A stretch of 64,000 nucleotides of DNA, taken from an uncultured Clostridia bacterium. GTDB lineage: Bacteria > Bacillota > Clostridia > Oscillospirales > Ruminococcaceae. Positions 23,471 through 31,883 of this stretch are shown here, one piece after another. The stretch spans positions 30,537 to 94,536 of the forward strand of contig CANQCK010000006.1 in assembly GCA_947589185.1 (NCBI GenBank), given 5' to 3'. Position numbers and translations under genes: made by a program. A model generated the notes under the pieces. The model made no database searches, had not been told where the DNA came from, and saw only the letters and a program-made list of their open reading frames with translations. Numbering within the stretch: the first letter of the stretch is position 1; each line of letters begins with the position of its first letter.

Positions 23471-25750
23471 TTACTTGCTTTCTACAACAGATACATATTT
23501 AGCTTCATATACCTTAATAGGTACTTTTTCTTCCCCAATTTCTTCTATAGAAACTTTCCAACCAACAAATACGTAACCGGCTCTAGCTTTAGGTGCTTCT
23601 TTTGTTATTGTATCCTTTTCTGCTCTTCTGCTTACCATAACGCTGGAGTTACCACCGTCAAAGCCTTCACACTTAGCTGTATCGCATTTAAACTCTGCAA
23701 ACCAAATTGTGCCAACTTCTCCAAACTTCTCAACAACTTTTTCTGTTTCTTCAAAGCCTCTCCAAGTAACTTCAATTGGATTTTGAGTAATTAAACCTTC
23801 TTCTGTCGTCGCAATCGTAACGTTTCTAGTTGTCCTGCAAGCTTCACAAACTTGAGTACCAGTACCTGTATCCTTGCTAGTCGGCATCTTTGTTACATTA
23901 ACTTCGCCCCAAGTATGTCCGCCGTTATTGATTTTTGTTATACTTGTTCTTGCATTACAGCCTTGTCTTGTACAATGTCTCGACTTCTCACCCGGAGTTG
24001 TACATGTAGCTTCTACATCAACTGTATATTCATACTCATAACTATGACCTAATTTTGATGTATATTCTTTCTGTATATCTCCGCAGTTAGTACATTTTTT
24101 AGTTATAACACCATTTTCTGTACAAGTAGCAGCCGTTTGAGACTCAAAAACATAATTATGTCCGGTTGTAGGTGCAGGGATCGTTGTTACATCTATTCTC
24201 TCTGTACAACCTGCATTCATACAATGCTTTGACTTTGTTCCTGCCTTAGTGCAAGTAGCTGCAACGTCAACTGTATACTTATCTGAATATCTGTGACCCA
24301 ATGCTAAATCTGTATAATGGAAGAATACCTGACCGCATACAGTACAATGGAAATACTCTTTTCCTCTTTCTGTACAAGTTGCTTTTATCTCTCCGTCACT
24401 TACGAGTTTGTGTGCAAGCGCTTCGATCTGTCTTGTTTCCTTGACGCCGCAATATGTACAAACTCTCTCTTCAAGTCCGAAAATCTGACAGGATGTTGCT
24501 CTTTTAACATACCAATTGCCAAATGTATGAGTCGTATGCTTAGGCGGTTGTGTTGTAGTCGTAGTAGTTGTTGTGGTTGTTCTTGGTGTAGTTGTAGTCG
24601 TTGTAGTCGTTCTAGGCTTAGTAGTTGTTGTAGTTGTTTTTGGTTTGGTAGTTGTTGTTGTAGTCGTAGTCGTCGGTCTTGTAGTTGCCCTTGTCGTAGT
24701 TGTAGTTGTCTGCTTAGTAGTAGTCGTTGTCGTAGTTGTTTGCTTTTTGGTAGTGGTAGTAGTTGTTGTCGTTGTTGGTTTAGTTGTTGTAGTAGTCGTT
24801 GTGGTTGTTGTGGTTTGAGGTGTAGTAGTTGTCGTAGTAGTAGGAGTTGTAGTCGTCTGAGTAGTAATTGTCTGCTTTGTAGTAGTCGTTGTTGTAACCG
24901 ACGGCTCAGCAGTAGTTGTTGTAGTTGTCAACGGGGTTGTAGCCGACGATGTTGTTGCAGTCGATATAGTAGTCGACGGTGTTGTATTTGTAGTCGTCGT
25001 AACCGAAGGCGTTGTATTTGTAGTTGTCGTTGACGACGGTGTTGCAGTTGTCGTTGTTACTGATGATGTTGCAAACGTTGTTACAACTGCCGGTTTTTCA
25101 ACTGCTGATTTTGCAACTGCCGGTTTAGCAGATGCCGCTAAAACATTCATAGATGCTGCAGCTACCTGTGTCTGCTTTACACTCGGTACAGAAGTTACAT
25201 TTAACGCATCGCCGCCCGAAGCCAGGATCTCAACTGTGGAAGCCTGACCTTTACTGCTTAACAAATTGCTGTAAACTTTGCCCGAACTGCTCGGAACTTC
25301 AATAACAGCTTTTTTACTGATTCCCTTTAAAGCATTTTTACCAACGCTTTTAAGCTGCTTTGAAGAAATCGTAATTTTGCTTAATTTGGTGCAGTTTGCA
25401 AATGCACCATTTCCGATAGTTGTCAAAACAGTGTTAGTCTTAACTCTTTTTAACTTTTTGTACTTCTTAAACGCATTGTTTCCAATGCCGGTTACAGTCA
25501 GCTTATATCCCTTAACCTTTATTGTTTTAGGAATCTTCACAAACTTAACCTTTTTTGTCTTAGCACCTACAAGATTTGCTGTTCCTTTTTTGCCGTTAAT
25601 AGAAACAACCTTATAACGATAATTGCCGCTGACAATTGTTTTCCCTGCAATCTCTGATTTTGATGACGCAGCTTGTGCAGAAATTGTCATCGTACTGATT
25701 ACCATTGCAAATGCCATAACCAAACTAATAGTTCTTTTTGTTGATTTCAT
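23471..25750 (-). CDS. Secreted LRR / mucin-like Thr-rich / Cys-pair-repeat surface protein under c-di-GMP riboswitch control
   Basis: 759 residues; AGAGAGGTG upstream. Signal peptide about 1-28. Residues about 40-165 hold BspA-type leucine-rich repeats (GIGNNAFKKYKKLK, TIGNGAFANCTKL). Residues 224-400 are almost only Thr with Pro, Lys, Gln and Arg, a mucin-like stalk. Residues about 405-640 hold four or five repeats with paired Cys (ATCTERG, HCTVCG, KCTNCG), common in gut Firmicutes surface proteins. The last 100 residues resemble a small beta domain (WRGFEETEKV, GYVFVGWKV). No sortase motif. Probably an adhesin; the leader carries a c-di-GMP-I riboswitch and terminator, so the second messenger likely sets its level. 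Confidence 0.85.
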   Translation of the reverse strand: MKSTKRTISLVMAFAMVISTMTISAQAASSKSEIAGKTIVSGNYRYKVVSINGKKGTANLVGAKTKKVKFVKIPKTIKVKGYKLTVTGIGNNAFKKYKKLKRVKTNTVLTTIGNGAFANCTKLSKITISSKQLKSVGKNALKGISKKAVIEVPSSSGKVYSNLLSSKGQASTVEILASGGDALNVTSVPSVKQTQVAAASMNVLAASAKPAVAKSAVEKPAVVTTFATSSVTTTTATPSSTTTTNTTPSVTTTTNTTPSTTISTATTSSATTPLTTTTTTAEPSVTTTTTTKQTITTQTTTTPTTTTTTTPQTTTTTTTTTTTKPTTTTTTTTTKKQTTTTTTTTKQTTTTTTRATTRPTTTTTTTTTKPKTTTTTTKPRTTTTTTTTPRTTTTTTTTTTQPPKHTTHTFGNWYVKRATSCQIFGLEERVCTYCGVKETRQIEALAHKLVSDGEIKATCTERGKEYFHCTVCGQVFFHYTDLALGHRYSDKYTVDVAATCTKAGTKSKHCMNAGCTERIDVTTIPAPTTGHNYVFESQTAATCTENGVITKKCTNCGDIQKEYTSKLGHSYEYEYTVDVEATCTTPGEKSRHCTRQGCNARTSITKINNGGHTWGEVNVTKMPTSKDTGTGTQVCEACRTTRNVTIATTEEGLITQNPIEVTWRGFEETEKVVEKFGEVGTIWFAEFKCDTAKCEGFDGGNSSVMVSRRAEKDTITKEAPKARAGYVFVGWKVSIEEIGEEKVPIKVYEAKYVSVVESK
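24551..25081 (-). repeat. Low-complexity Thr-codon tract within the adhesin gene
   Basis: Encodes residues 224-400. The plus strand reads as GTTGTAGTAGTCGTT-like trinucleotide repeats (ACN codons on minus). The mixture of ACA, ACT, ACG and ACC codons suggests selection for protein sequence rather than simple slippage, but length variation between strains is expected. Confidence 0.8.
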
Positions 25751-25805
25751 AGTGTAGCACCTCTCTTTTTATTTTGAAATAAGTCAATATTCATAATAAA
25801 CAAAA

Positions 25806-25836
25806 AATTGCCTTATTTCAATTGAAATCGGCAATT
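25806..25836 (-). terminator. Expression-platform terminator of the c-di-GMP riboswitch
   Basis: Minus-strand AATTGCC pairs with GGCAATT (25830-25836 and 25806-25812); an inner ATTTC/GAAAT pairing extends the stem, and TTTTTTG follows. It lies between the aptamer and the adhesin start. Confidence 0.8.
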
Positions 25837-25856
25837 ATATTATCATAAACATAAAT

Positions 25857-25923
25857 GCAACTGGCTGCCATTTTAAAGGCCCTATAGCTTTGCGTCACAG
25901 CCTTTCAACTGCTTTGCCGATCC
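25857..25923 (-). ncRNA. Cyclic di-GMP-I (GEMM-I) riboswitch aptamer
   Basis: Minus strand, 5' to 3': GGCAAAGCAG, a GAAAGG tetraloop region, then GTGACGCAAAGCTATAGGG and a downstream arm CAGCCAGTTGC. The GCAAA...GAAA...GACGCAAAGC...GGG order is the conserved GEMM-I core, including the GNRA tetraloop and the tetraloop-receptor side. It lies right after a consensus promoter and before an intrinsic terminator, so control is by transcription termination. Whether c-di-GMP turns the gene on or off needs the alternative pairing to be worked out. Confidence 0.88.
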
Positions 25924-25943
25924 ATATTCCTTTGTACATTCAT

Positions 25944-25972
25944 ATTATATTCTATTTTAAATAAAATGTCAA
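25944..25972 (-). promoter_or_regulatory. Promoter of the riboswitch-adhesin transcript
   Basis: Minus-strand TTGACA (25967-25972), 17 bases, TATAAT (25944-25949): perfect consensus, about 20 bases before the aptamer. Confidence 0.8.
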
Positions 25973-26093
25973 CCCCTTTTTTGAAATTTTTTTAAAAAAT
26001 TTTTTCAGCCCATTGGAATTTGAAAAGTTACCGGATAAACTGTAAGCTAAGCAGTCATTTTGCAAATCACATTGGGTTTGAAATATAAAAAAT

Positions 26094-26122
26094 GACCGTC
26101 TGTACTGAAAACCCAGACGATC
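26094..26122 (-). terminator. Terminator of the MMPL/YhgE-type operon
   Basis: CAGACGATC (26114-26122) pairs with GACCGTCTG (26094-26102), one G-T wobble, with a minus-strand ATTTTTTAT tail. About 80 bases past the last stop of the operon. Confidence 0.65.
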
Positions 26123-26201
26123 AAATTTTACTCCGCAGTAGAAAAAGAGTATGATGATCAACATTAAATCTCTATATACTTAAAACGTCAAATTAAAAAT
26201 C

Positions 26202-28169
26202 TTAATAAAGTCCGAATAATCTAAGCAGTTTTTGCCAGAAGGTAAGTTTTCCTTCGGTTTTATCTTTTTGTGGCTTCTTTTCTTTAACTTCAATTTTATC
26301 TGTTTTTATCACAAACTGCACAGAAGTTACGTCTGTATTTTTTTCAGATACAAACGAACAGGTTTCGCTGCCAGAACCGCTGATTGATGCTACCATATCG
26401 TCAATCTTATTATTGATTTTCTCGTCCATTCCAAAGGTTTCGCTTTTAATTTTATCTGTACCTTCGTAAAGATCTTTCGCTCCGTCAGACAGCTCTGAAA
26501 TACCATTGTATAGGCTGGCAATTCCTCCGTCAAAAGCCTCTGTTCCCTCAACTAATGAATCGCTTCCTTCAGCAAGGTCTGACGCTCCGCCTTTTATTTT
26601 TGAATATCCCTCTACAATTTTTTTAACTCCGTCAGTATATGATTTAATTCCGCCGTCCAACGTTTGGTATTGGTTTACAAGAGTATCAATTCCATCTGAC
26701 AGCTTTGATATGTTTACAAGCATTTGACTTAGTTTGTTTGCCAATGTATTTATGGATTTATCAAATTCAGCATAATTTTTTTCTAACTGTTCTAATCCGG
26801 CATAAAGCTCAGAAACTCCGCCGGATAAACCGTTGAGATATTGTTCAGTGCCTGAAATCACACCGTTACTTCCTGTCAGCAAAGTTACAATTTCAGAAAG
26901 CTGAGAAATCTGTGCCTGCAATTCTTCTTCCTGTTCTTTATATGCTTCGTTCCCTTGAATTTTTTTCAGCGTTTCTTTTAACTGCGAAATCTGCTCGGTA
27001 AGGCTTTTAATTGCCTGTGAGTTTCCTAAAGAAAGTTTGTCTATATCAAGTCCATTTGCAGACATTGTAGCCTTGTATTGTGCATATCCAAGATTGCTTT
27101 TCAGTTTAGACGCACCGTTTTTCAAATTCTTAACAGCAGTTTTAATTTTTGCGGAAGCAGACGTAAGCTCTTTTAGTTCTTCTGCATCAGCAGAAACCGA
27201 ATCAAGAGAAGTCTGGATTTTCTTCAACGCATTTTTAACCTGAGAAGAACCGCTTGTGAGGGTTTCCGACTGTGAATCAAGTTCATCAAGTCCGCTTTGA
27301 AGTGCCTGTATACCCGATGACAGTTTATCAACTCCATCGTCAAGACTTTTAGTTCCGCTGTTTAGATTAGATGAATTGCTTTTTAAAGTATTTCCTCCGT
27401 CTTTCAACACATCCGAACCATTGTAAACTTGTTTTGCTCCGTCGTCGATCTTGTCAATTCCGTCGCTGAGGTCGTTTACCTTATCAGTAATTTCACTGCT
27501 GTCAACATCTAAATCAAGATTCATTTTTATTCCGTTAATTGAAACCGCAGACATTTCATAATTTTTGACCTTTGCGGTTATCTTCGTATCTATTCCCTTA
27601 TTCGGGAGAATCGTGTATGTAAGCTGTTTGTTACTTCCAACATTTGCAATTGTTGCGTCATCAGCGGCAATTTCCGAACACAGCTTAGTGTCAAGAGTAA
27701 ATGTTGCCTGCAAAGCATAGCTTTCATAAAAATCTGTTTTGCAGTTTTTGTTTTTCTCGATCGAAAATCTAATTTCCAGCTTTCCGCTTTTCCCTGCTAT
27801 TTCATCAGCGGTCATTTCAACCCCGTTAAGAAAATACTTAATTGAAATTATCCAAGGAATTTCAGCATCTGTCAAAGTTCCCTGCATAAAAGCTTTATCG
27901 GAATTCGTAGAAAATGTTATTTTATCTCCGTCAAATTTTATTTTATCACTTGTATTTAGCATTTTTACACTTTCATATTCACCGTAGTCGGTAATATCTC
28001 CGCCGTTAAAAATGTTAACTGCATAAACCCCGTTGACCAAACCGTTAGCGTTTGTCATAATATAAATCACTTCTTCTTTTTCAGAAGCTTCCGCAGACGC
28101 CGGTAAGGCAATAGACATAAAGATCAACGCTGACAGTACCACAGAAATAATTTTATTAAAAAGCCGCAT
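26202..28169 (-). CDS. Exported coiled-coil protein, YhgE/Pip-like partner of the MMPL transporter
   Basis: 655 residues from ATG 28169 (GAGGTG 6 bases upstream; GTG 28178 is the alternative). Signal peptide about 1-28 (ends PASA). A beta-rich N-terminal part (about 30-230) precedes a long helical region (about 235-590) with heptad-like repeats containing many LSDGI/LxxGxxxL motifs, the pattern of YhgE/Pip and of the periplasmic hairpins of RND-associated proteins. It ends with a hydrophobic FWQKLLRLFGLY, too short for a membrane span. Encoded 13 bases after the MMPL transporter; probably an exported accessory that guides substrate. Confidence 0.8.
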   Translation of the reverse strand: MRLFNKIISVVLSALIFMSIALPASAEASEKEEVIYIMTNANGLVNGVYAVNIFNGGDITDYGEYESVKMLNTSDKIKFDGDKITFSTNSDKAFMQGTLTDAEIPWIISIKYFLNGVEMTADEIAGKSGKLEIRFSIEKNKNCKTDFYESYALQATFTLDTKLCSEIAADDATIANVGSNKQLTYTILPNKGIDTKITAKVKNYEMSAVSINGIKMNLDLDVDSSEITDKVNDLSDGIDKIDDGAKQVYNGSDVLKDGGNTLKSNSSNLNSGTKSLDDGVDKLSSGIQALQSGLDELDSQSETLTSGSSQVKNALKKIQTSLDSVSADAEELKELTSASAKIKTAVKNLKNGASKLKSNLGYAQYKATMSANGLDIDKLSLGNSQAIKSLTEQISQLKETLKKIQGNEAYKEQEEELQAQISQLSEIVTLLTGSNGVISGTEQYLNGLSGGVSELYAGLEQLEKNYAEFDKSINTLANKLSQMLVNISKLSDGIDTLVNQYQTLDGGIKSYTDGVKKIVEGYSKIKGGASDLAEGSDSLVEGTEAFDGGIASLYNGISELSDGAKDLYEGTDKIKSETFGMDEKINNKIDDMVASISGSGSETCSFVSEKNTDVTSVQFVIKTDKIEVKEKKPQKDKTEGKLTFWQKLLRLFGLY

Positions 28170-28182
28170 CACATTCACCTCA

Positions 28183-30240
28183 TTAATTAGTATAAAATTT
28201 AATATTCTTAGTTGTTTTTCTAATAAGCCCGTCTAAAAGGAAAAGCAGTCCGGGCAGAACAAACATTACTATCGCCAATGAGAACAGCGTTCCCCTTCCG
28301 ATAAAAAATCCAAGCTGAGCGAGAAGTCCGTGAGTCGAAAAGTGCCCAAGAAGAAAACCTACAACTGTAAGTGCACTTCCCGATGTCAGAACTGAAACAG
28401 TACATGAAGAAATCACGTTTACCACAGCTTGTTTTTTCGGCATTCTTTGACGAAACTCCATATACCTGTCTGTAAAAAGGATTGCATAGTCTACCGTTGC
28501 TCCAAGCTGAATAGAGCTGATTATCAAATAGGCAATATAGAAAATTGTACTTCCGTTGAAATAAGGAATTGATAAATTCAGCCATATAGCTGTTTCAATA
28601 CCTGTTACAAGAATTATCGGCAAAGTAATTGACTTCATTGTTATCAGAAGAACTATGAAAACCGCCGCTATTGCAATAAGATTTACTTTCATCATATCGC
28701 TTGTAACTGTATTCATCAAATCATATGTGCTTACGCCGTTTCCTGCCAGATAGTATTCGCCTTTGTAAAAGCTCTCAGCAGTATTCCTTATTTTCTCCAC
28801 AAGTTCAAACGTATCTTCGCCCTCGTAATCGGTATCAAGATTTATGACCATACGGCTGAAATTATCTGAAACAAGCATCGACAGCGTATCATCATCAATA
28901 TATTCTTCAGGAATTTCCTCGCCTACCGTATCAACATACGAGATAATATCTGTCACCTGCGGAAGCTTTTTAAGCTCATCCGAAAGCTCCTTTATCTTTG
29001 CATTATCGCCGTTTGGTACCATAAGTACATATGTATCGCTTTTTCCGAAAACCTGCTCAATCAATGCGGTATCCGAACCAAGTTTAGTTTTCTCGTTAAA
29101 AATATGTGCAGAACCGTAATAGTAATCATTTGAGTTAGACGCCAAAAAAGAAGGAACAATTACCACTGCAAATACGCAGACAAAAGGTATCATAACCTTA
29201 CTTACAAATCTGCCAAACCTTTCAAACTTAGGTACAAAGGGTCGATGACGTGTTTTGTCGATAATTCTGTATACCAGCAGAATAAAGTTCGGCATAAACA
29301 CAAAAACGCTTATCAGACTTATAGCCACACCCTTTGCAAGAACAAGTCCCAAGTCAGGACCGATTCTGAACCTCATTAGGCAAAGAGCGGCAAAGCCTAT
29401 AACAGTAGTAAGTCCGCTTGAAAGTATTGAGCTTGTGGATTTGCAAAGCGCATCGACCATAGCGTCTCTTGGATTTGGGAAATCCTTTCTGCTTTCTTCA
29501 AATCGATGAAGTAAAAAGACATAGTAATCAAGCGATACAGCAAGCTGCAAAATCGCTCCAGCTGCGTTTGAAACAAATGAGATTTCGCCAAATATAACAT
29601 TGCTGCCCATATTTATTAAAATTGCAATTCCCAGACCTATAAGAATAATAATCGGCTCAGCCCACGAAAGAGTATTGAGAATCAAAACTGCAAGTACAAA
29701 AATAACCGCAATTATTGCAATCTTGTATATTTCACTGACCGTGTTCTCTGTAGCCACCGCAGTAGATACTGCCGAACCCTCCATAGCATTGTCATTACCG
29801 ATAATCTCTCTGATTTTTGAAACTGCGTCAAGAATATGCTCTTCCTCTATTGTCACAGAAAATAAAGCGGTATTATCCTTATAATAGGTTTCAACTACGT
29901 CGTAATCCATAACTTCAAGCGGCTGATTAATATCAACGCTGTCATCTAGCCATGTCACATCTGAAACACCGTCTATATCTGCAATTTTATCTTTATATTC
30001 CAATGCTTTAGCTACAGTTACATCTTTAATCATAACTCTGGCATTGGGAATCCCACCGTCAAATTCCCTGTTCATTACATCTATTGAAACTGTAGATTTA
30101 CTGTCTTCCGGGAGGTAGTCGTTTATATCATAGTTGACTTCGACAAATCCTCTTATCAGTACTCCGAAAACTGCAAACAATATAAAAATAATTATTACCG
30201 ACTTCGGTTTTGCGGTTATTACCTCATACAACTTTTTCAA
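28183..30240 (-). CDS. MMPL/RND-family membrane transporter
   Basis: 685 residues. Two repeated halves, each with an extracytoplasmic loop after the first helix followed by five helices: helix 1 at about 13-31, helices 2-6 at about 170-330, helix 7 at about 350-370 and helices 8-12 at about 530-675. Conserved motifs include LDYYVFLLHRFEE and ATVDYAILFTDRYMEFR, each with an Asp in the proton-relay position of MMPL proteins. Likely exports lipids, glycolipids or drugs by proton motive force. It overlaps the upstream 107-residue gene by 4 bases and forms a three-gene operon opposite a TetR gene. Confidence 0.9.
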   Translation of the reverse strand: MKKLYEVITAKPKSVIIIFILFAVFGVLIRGFVEVNYDINDYLPEDSKSTVSIDVMNREFDGGIPNARVMIKDVTVAKALEYKDKIADIDGVSDVTWLDDSVDINQPLEVMDYDVVETYYKDNTALFSVTIEEEHILDAVSKIREIIGNDNAMEGSAVSTAVATENTVSEIYKIAIIAVIFVLAVLILNTLSWAEPIIILIGLGIAILINMGSNVIFGEISFVSNAAGAILQLAVSLDYYVFLLHRFEESRKDFPNPRDAMVDALCKSTSSILSSGLTTVIGFAALCLMRFRIGPDLGLVLAKGVAISLISVFVFMPNFILLVYRIIDKTRHRPFVPKFERFGRFVSKVMIPFVCVFAVVIVPSFLASNSNDYYYGSAHIFNEKTKLGSDTALIEQVFGKSDTYVLMVPNGDNAKIKELSDELKKLPQVTDIISYVDTVGEEIPEEYIDDDTLSMLVSDNFSRMVINLDTDYEGEDTFELVEKIRNTAESFYKGEYYLAGNGVSTYDLMNTVTSDMMKVNLIAIAAVFIVLLITMKSITLPIILVTGIETAIWLNLSIPYFNGSTIFYIAYLIISSIQLGATVDYAILFTDRYMEFRQRMPKKQAVVNVISSCTVSVLTSGSALTVVGFLLGHFSTHGLLAQLGFFIGRGTLFSLAIVMFVLPGLLFLLDGLIRKTTKNIKFYTN

Positions 30241-30560
30241 ATATTATCGCCTGCCTTCATAACAGATGTACCGCTGACAATCAAATTTCGTCCTTCAGCA
30301 TTAAGTGTAAAGGTAATCGAACTATCGTCCAGATACCCCTCTCCTTTACAGTTTATATTATTCGTAAGAGTTTTTAAGTGTCCGTGAATTTTAAACTTTC
30401 CATAGGAATTAATAGTTCCGCTGAAATAATTTTCATTTTTCATAACTATTATGACGCACTCTAAAGTATCGTCTGTAATTTTTGCAGACAAAGTTCCAAT
30501 TTTATTCCCGATGTTAGTATTCAAAACTATATTGTATTTAAGATGTTTTCTCACATTCAT
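30237..30560 (-). CDS. Small beta-rich protein of unknown function, first gene of the MMPL operon
   Basis: 107 residues; AGGTG upstream. Overlaps the MMPL start by 4 bases (ATGA), so it is translationally coupled to the transporter. No signal peptide or membrane span. The composition (alternating polar/hydrophobic strands, for example GTLSAKITDDTLECVIIVM) suggests a beta-sandwich or bactofilin-like piece, but I recognise no family. Its place next to the TetR-controlled promoter suggests an accessory or sensing role. Confidence 0.65.
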   Translation of the reverse strand: MNVRKHLKYNIVLNTNIGNKIGTLSAKITDDTLECVIIVMKNENYFSGTINSYGKFKIHGHLKTLTNNINCKGEGYLDDSSITFTLNAEGRNLIVSGTSVMKAGDNI

Positions 30561-30658
30561 TTAACGCACCTGCCTTTGAAGTATAATTATAAATATTAAA
30601 TATATAACTTCAATGGTTAAATTAGCTTAAATGTTGAAAAAACGGACAAAAAAGTACA

Positions 30659-30671
30659 TTTGACGGTCAAA
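30659..30671. promoter_or_regulatory. Palindrome between the TetR and MMPL genes, candidate TetR operator
   Basis: TTTGACGGTCAAA is a perfect 6-1-6 palindrome in the divergent promoter region, 17 bases upstream of the TetR-gene -35 element. Short for a TetR site, but it is the only clear dyad there. Confidence 0.4.
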
Positions 30672-30687
30672 ATTAACAAATCATCCA

Positions 30688-30716
30688 TTGAAAAATTTAT
30701 GGGACAAGTGTATAAT
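30688..30716 (+). promoter_or_regulatory. Promoter of the TetR-family gene
   Basis: TTGAAA (30688-30693), 17 bases, TATAAT (30711-30716). Confidence 0.65.
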
Positions 30717-30735
30717 AAATACGGAGGGACAGAAA

Positions 30736-31371
30736 ATGAAGCATGAAATTACAACTTTTAATACAAAGAAAACAATAGCGGCTTCACTAAAAAAGTTTAT
30801 GGAGAAAAAGCCGCTTTCAAAAATAACCGTAAGTGAAATTGTTTCCGACTGTAAAATTAACCGCAAGACATTTTACTATCACTTTGAGAATATTCAGGAA
30901 TTACTTAAATGGATGCTAGAACAGGAAGCAATAGAAGTAGTAAAGAACTTCGACCTGCTGCTGGACTACGAAGACGCTATTAATTTTGTTTTGGACTATG
31001 TAGAGGAAAACAAGCATATTCTTAATTGTGCTTATGACTCTATAGGTTCAAACGAATTAAATAGATTTTTCCAAAATGATTTCAACAGCATTGTAATGAC
31101 TATAATAAATCGCTATGAGGAAATTATGGGTATTGAAATCGATAATAACTTCAGAATATTCATATGTGATTTCTATACTGAAGCTATTGTCGGAATGATT
31201 GTAAGGCTATTAAAAAACAAGCATCCTTACGACAGACATAAATTGATTGAATATGTATCCTTGACGATAAAATCATCATTACCTGCCGTAATAAAAGAAG
31301 CTGCTCAAAAAGCAGAAGTACCCGCCGAAGAGTATAGCGGACGCAGTACAGACTGTAATAACCCAGTATAA
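30736..31371 (+). CDS. TetR/AcrR-family regulator, probable controller of the MMPL operon
   Basis: 211 residues from ATG 30736 (GGAGGG upstream); an open frame extends to 30688 but runs through the promoter. The N-terminal HTH has the TetR layout TIAASLKKFMEKKPLSKITVSEIV and INRKTFYYHFENIQELL, as in the DhaS/YfiR-type subgroup. The C-terminal ligand domain (about 70-190) is helical. Divergent from the MMPL-YhgE operon with a palindrome between, so it most likely represses that exporter and itself. Confidence 0.88.
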   Translation: MKHEITTFNTKKTIAASLKKFMEKKPLSKITVSEIVSDCKINRKTFYYHFENIQELLKWMLEQEAIEVVKNFDLLLDYEDAINFVLDYVEENKHILNCAYDSIGSNELNRFFQNDFNSIVMTIINRYEEIMGIEIDNNFRIFICDFYTEAIVGMIVRLLKNKHPYDRHKLIEYVSLTIKSSLPAVIKEAAQKAEVPAEEYSGRSTDCNNPV

Positions 31372-31460
31372 TCTGTGAACAGATAATGTTATGTAGATAT
31401 AATTTATAAATTAAAAGGAAAAAATTTATTAAATTTTTAGACAGTTTAAAAACTAAACAT

Positions 31461-31486
31461 CGGTAGATGCTATAAAGCGTCTACCG
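31461..31486 (+). terminator. Terminator of the TetR gene
   Basis: CGGTAGATGC (31461-31470) / GCGTCTACCG (31477-31486, one wobble) followed by ATTTTTAT. Confidence 0.75.
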
Positions 31487-31774
31487 ATTTTTATATAAAA
31501 TTATTATTAAAACTAACGAGCAAAACAATGCTAATATAGGTTTTGAAAAACAGATTTGGGATGCTGCTTAACACTAACCTGATGACTGAACATTTCAAAT
31601 GTATTAAGATGAGGGTATCAGCAGCTGCCACTTTCATAAATAAACAACGGCAAATTGCAAAAAAATCAATTGCAAATCAAGTCAAAATGTGTTATGATTA
31701 TTATGGTTTATTATACCATATATCTTGTAGGTATAATAATGGCAGAGTTAAGCTCCTATAAATGAATAAATATT

Positions 31775-31858
31775 AATGAAGCAGTATAGTATCTTGGTGT
31801 CAAACTCATAACAATAAGAGACTGGCTGAGGAAAAAAGGATATAATTGCTCAATAAAT
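31775..31858 (+). pseudogene. Relic of an excisionase/MerR-like helix-turn-helix gene
   Basis: In one frame it reads NEAV-stop-YLGVKLITIRDWLRKKGY, the first-helix pattern of excisionase/IS607-accessory-type DNA-binding proteins (EAVxYLGVxxxTIRDWxRKG). It has an internal TAG and no start or ribosome binding site, so it is a fossil fragment. Frame and family are clear, identity is not. Confidence 0.4.
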
Positions 31859-31860
31859 GA

Positions 31861-31880
31861 GAGCCGCACCATGCGGCTCT
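31861..31880. terminator. Terminator downstream of the Bce-type permease
   Basis: GAGCCGCA (31861-31868) / TGCGGCTC (31872-31879), CCA loop, plus-strand T-run. It lies between the HTH relic and the permease stop. Confidence 0.75.
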
Positions 31881-31883
31881 TTT

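Larger units (their letters stand above)
31372..31883. other. Gene-poor stretch with a terminator and a decayed HTH gene
   Basis: About 510 bases. It contains the TetR terminator (31461-31486), an AT-rich stretch with no credible gene, a short HTH-protein relic near 31775-31858 and the hairpin 31861-31880. The 72-codon open frame at 31543-31761 has no ribosome binding site or family resemblance and is not called. Confidence 0.5.

Noticed and set aside
24573..24818. Open frame of almost only Val on the plus strand
   Set aside because: Antisense shadow of the Thr-rich repeat of the adhesin gene; no ribosome binding site.
24720..24840. Tandem trinucleotide array as a separate repeat locus
   Set aside because: It is part of the Thr-rich coding tract, not an independent element.
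25952..26164. 70-codon minus-strand frame
   Set aside because: Covers the terminator at 26094-26122 and the promoter of the riboswitch transcript; no ribosome binding site.
31543..31761. 72-codon plus-strand frame
   Set aside because: No ribosome binding site, no recognisable motif; lies in degenerate DNA.
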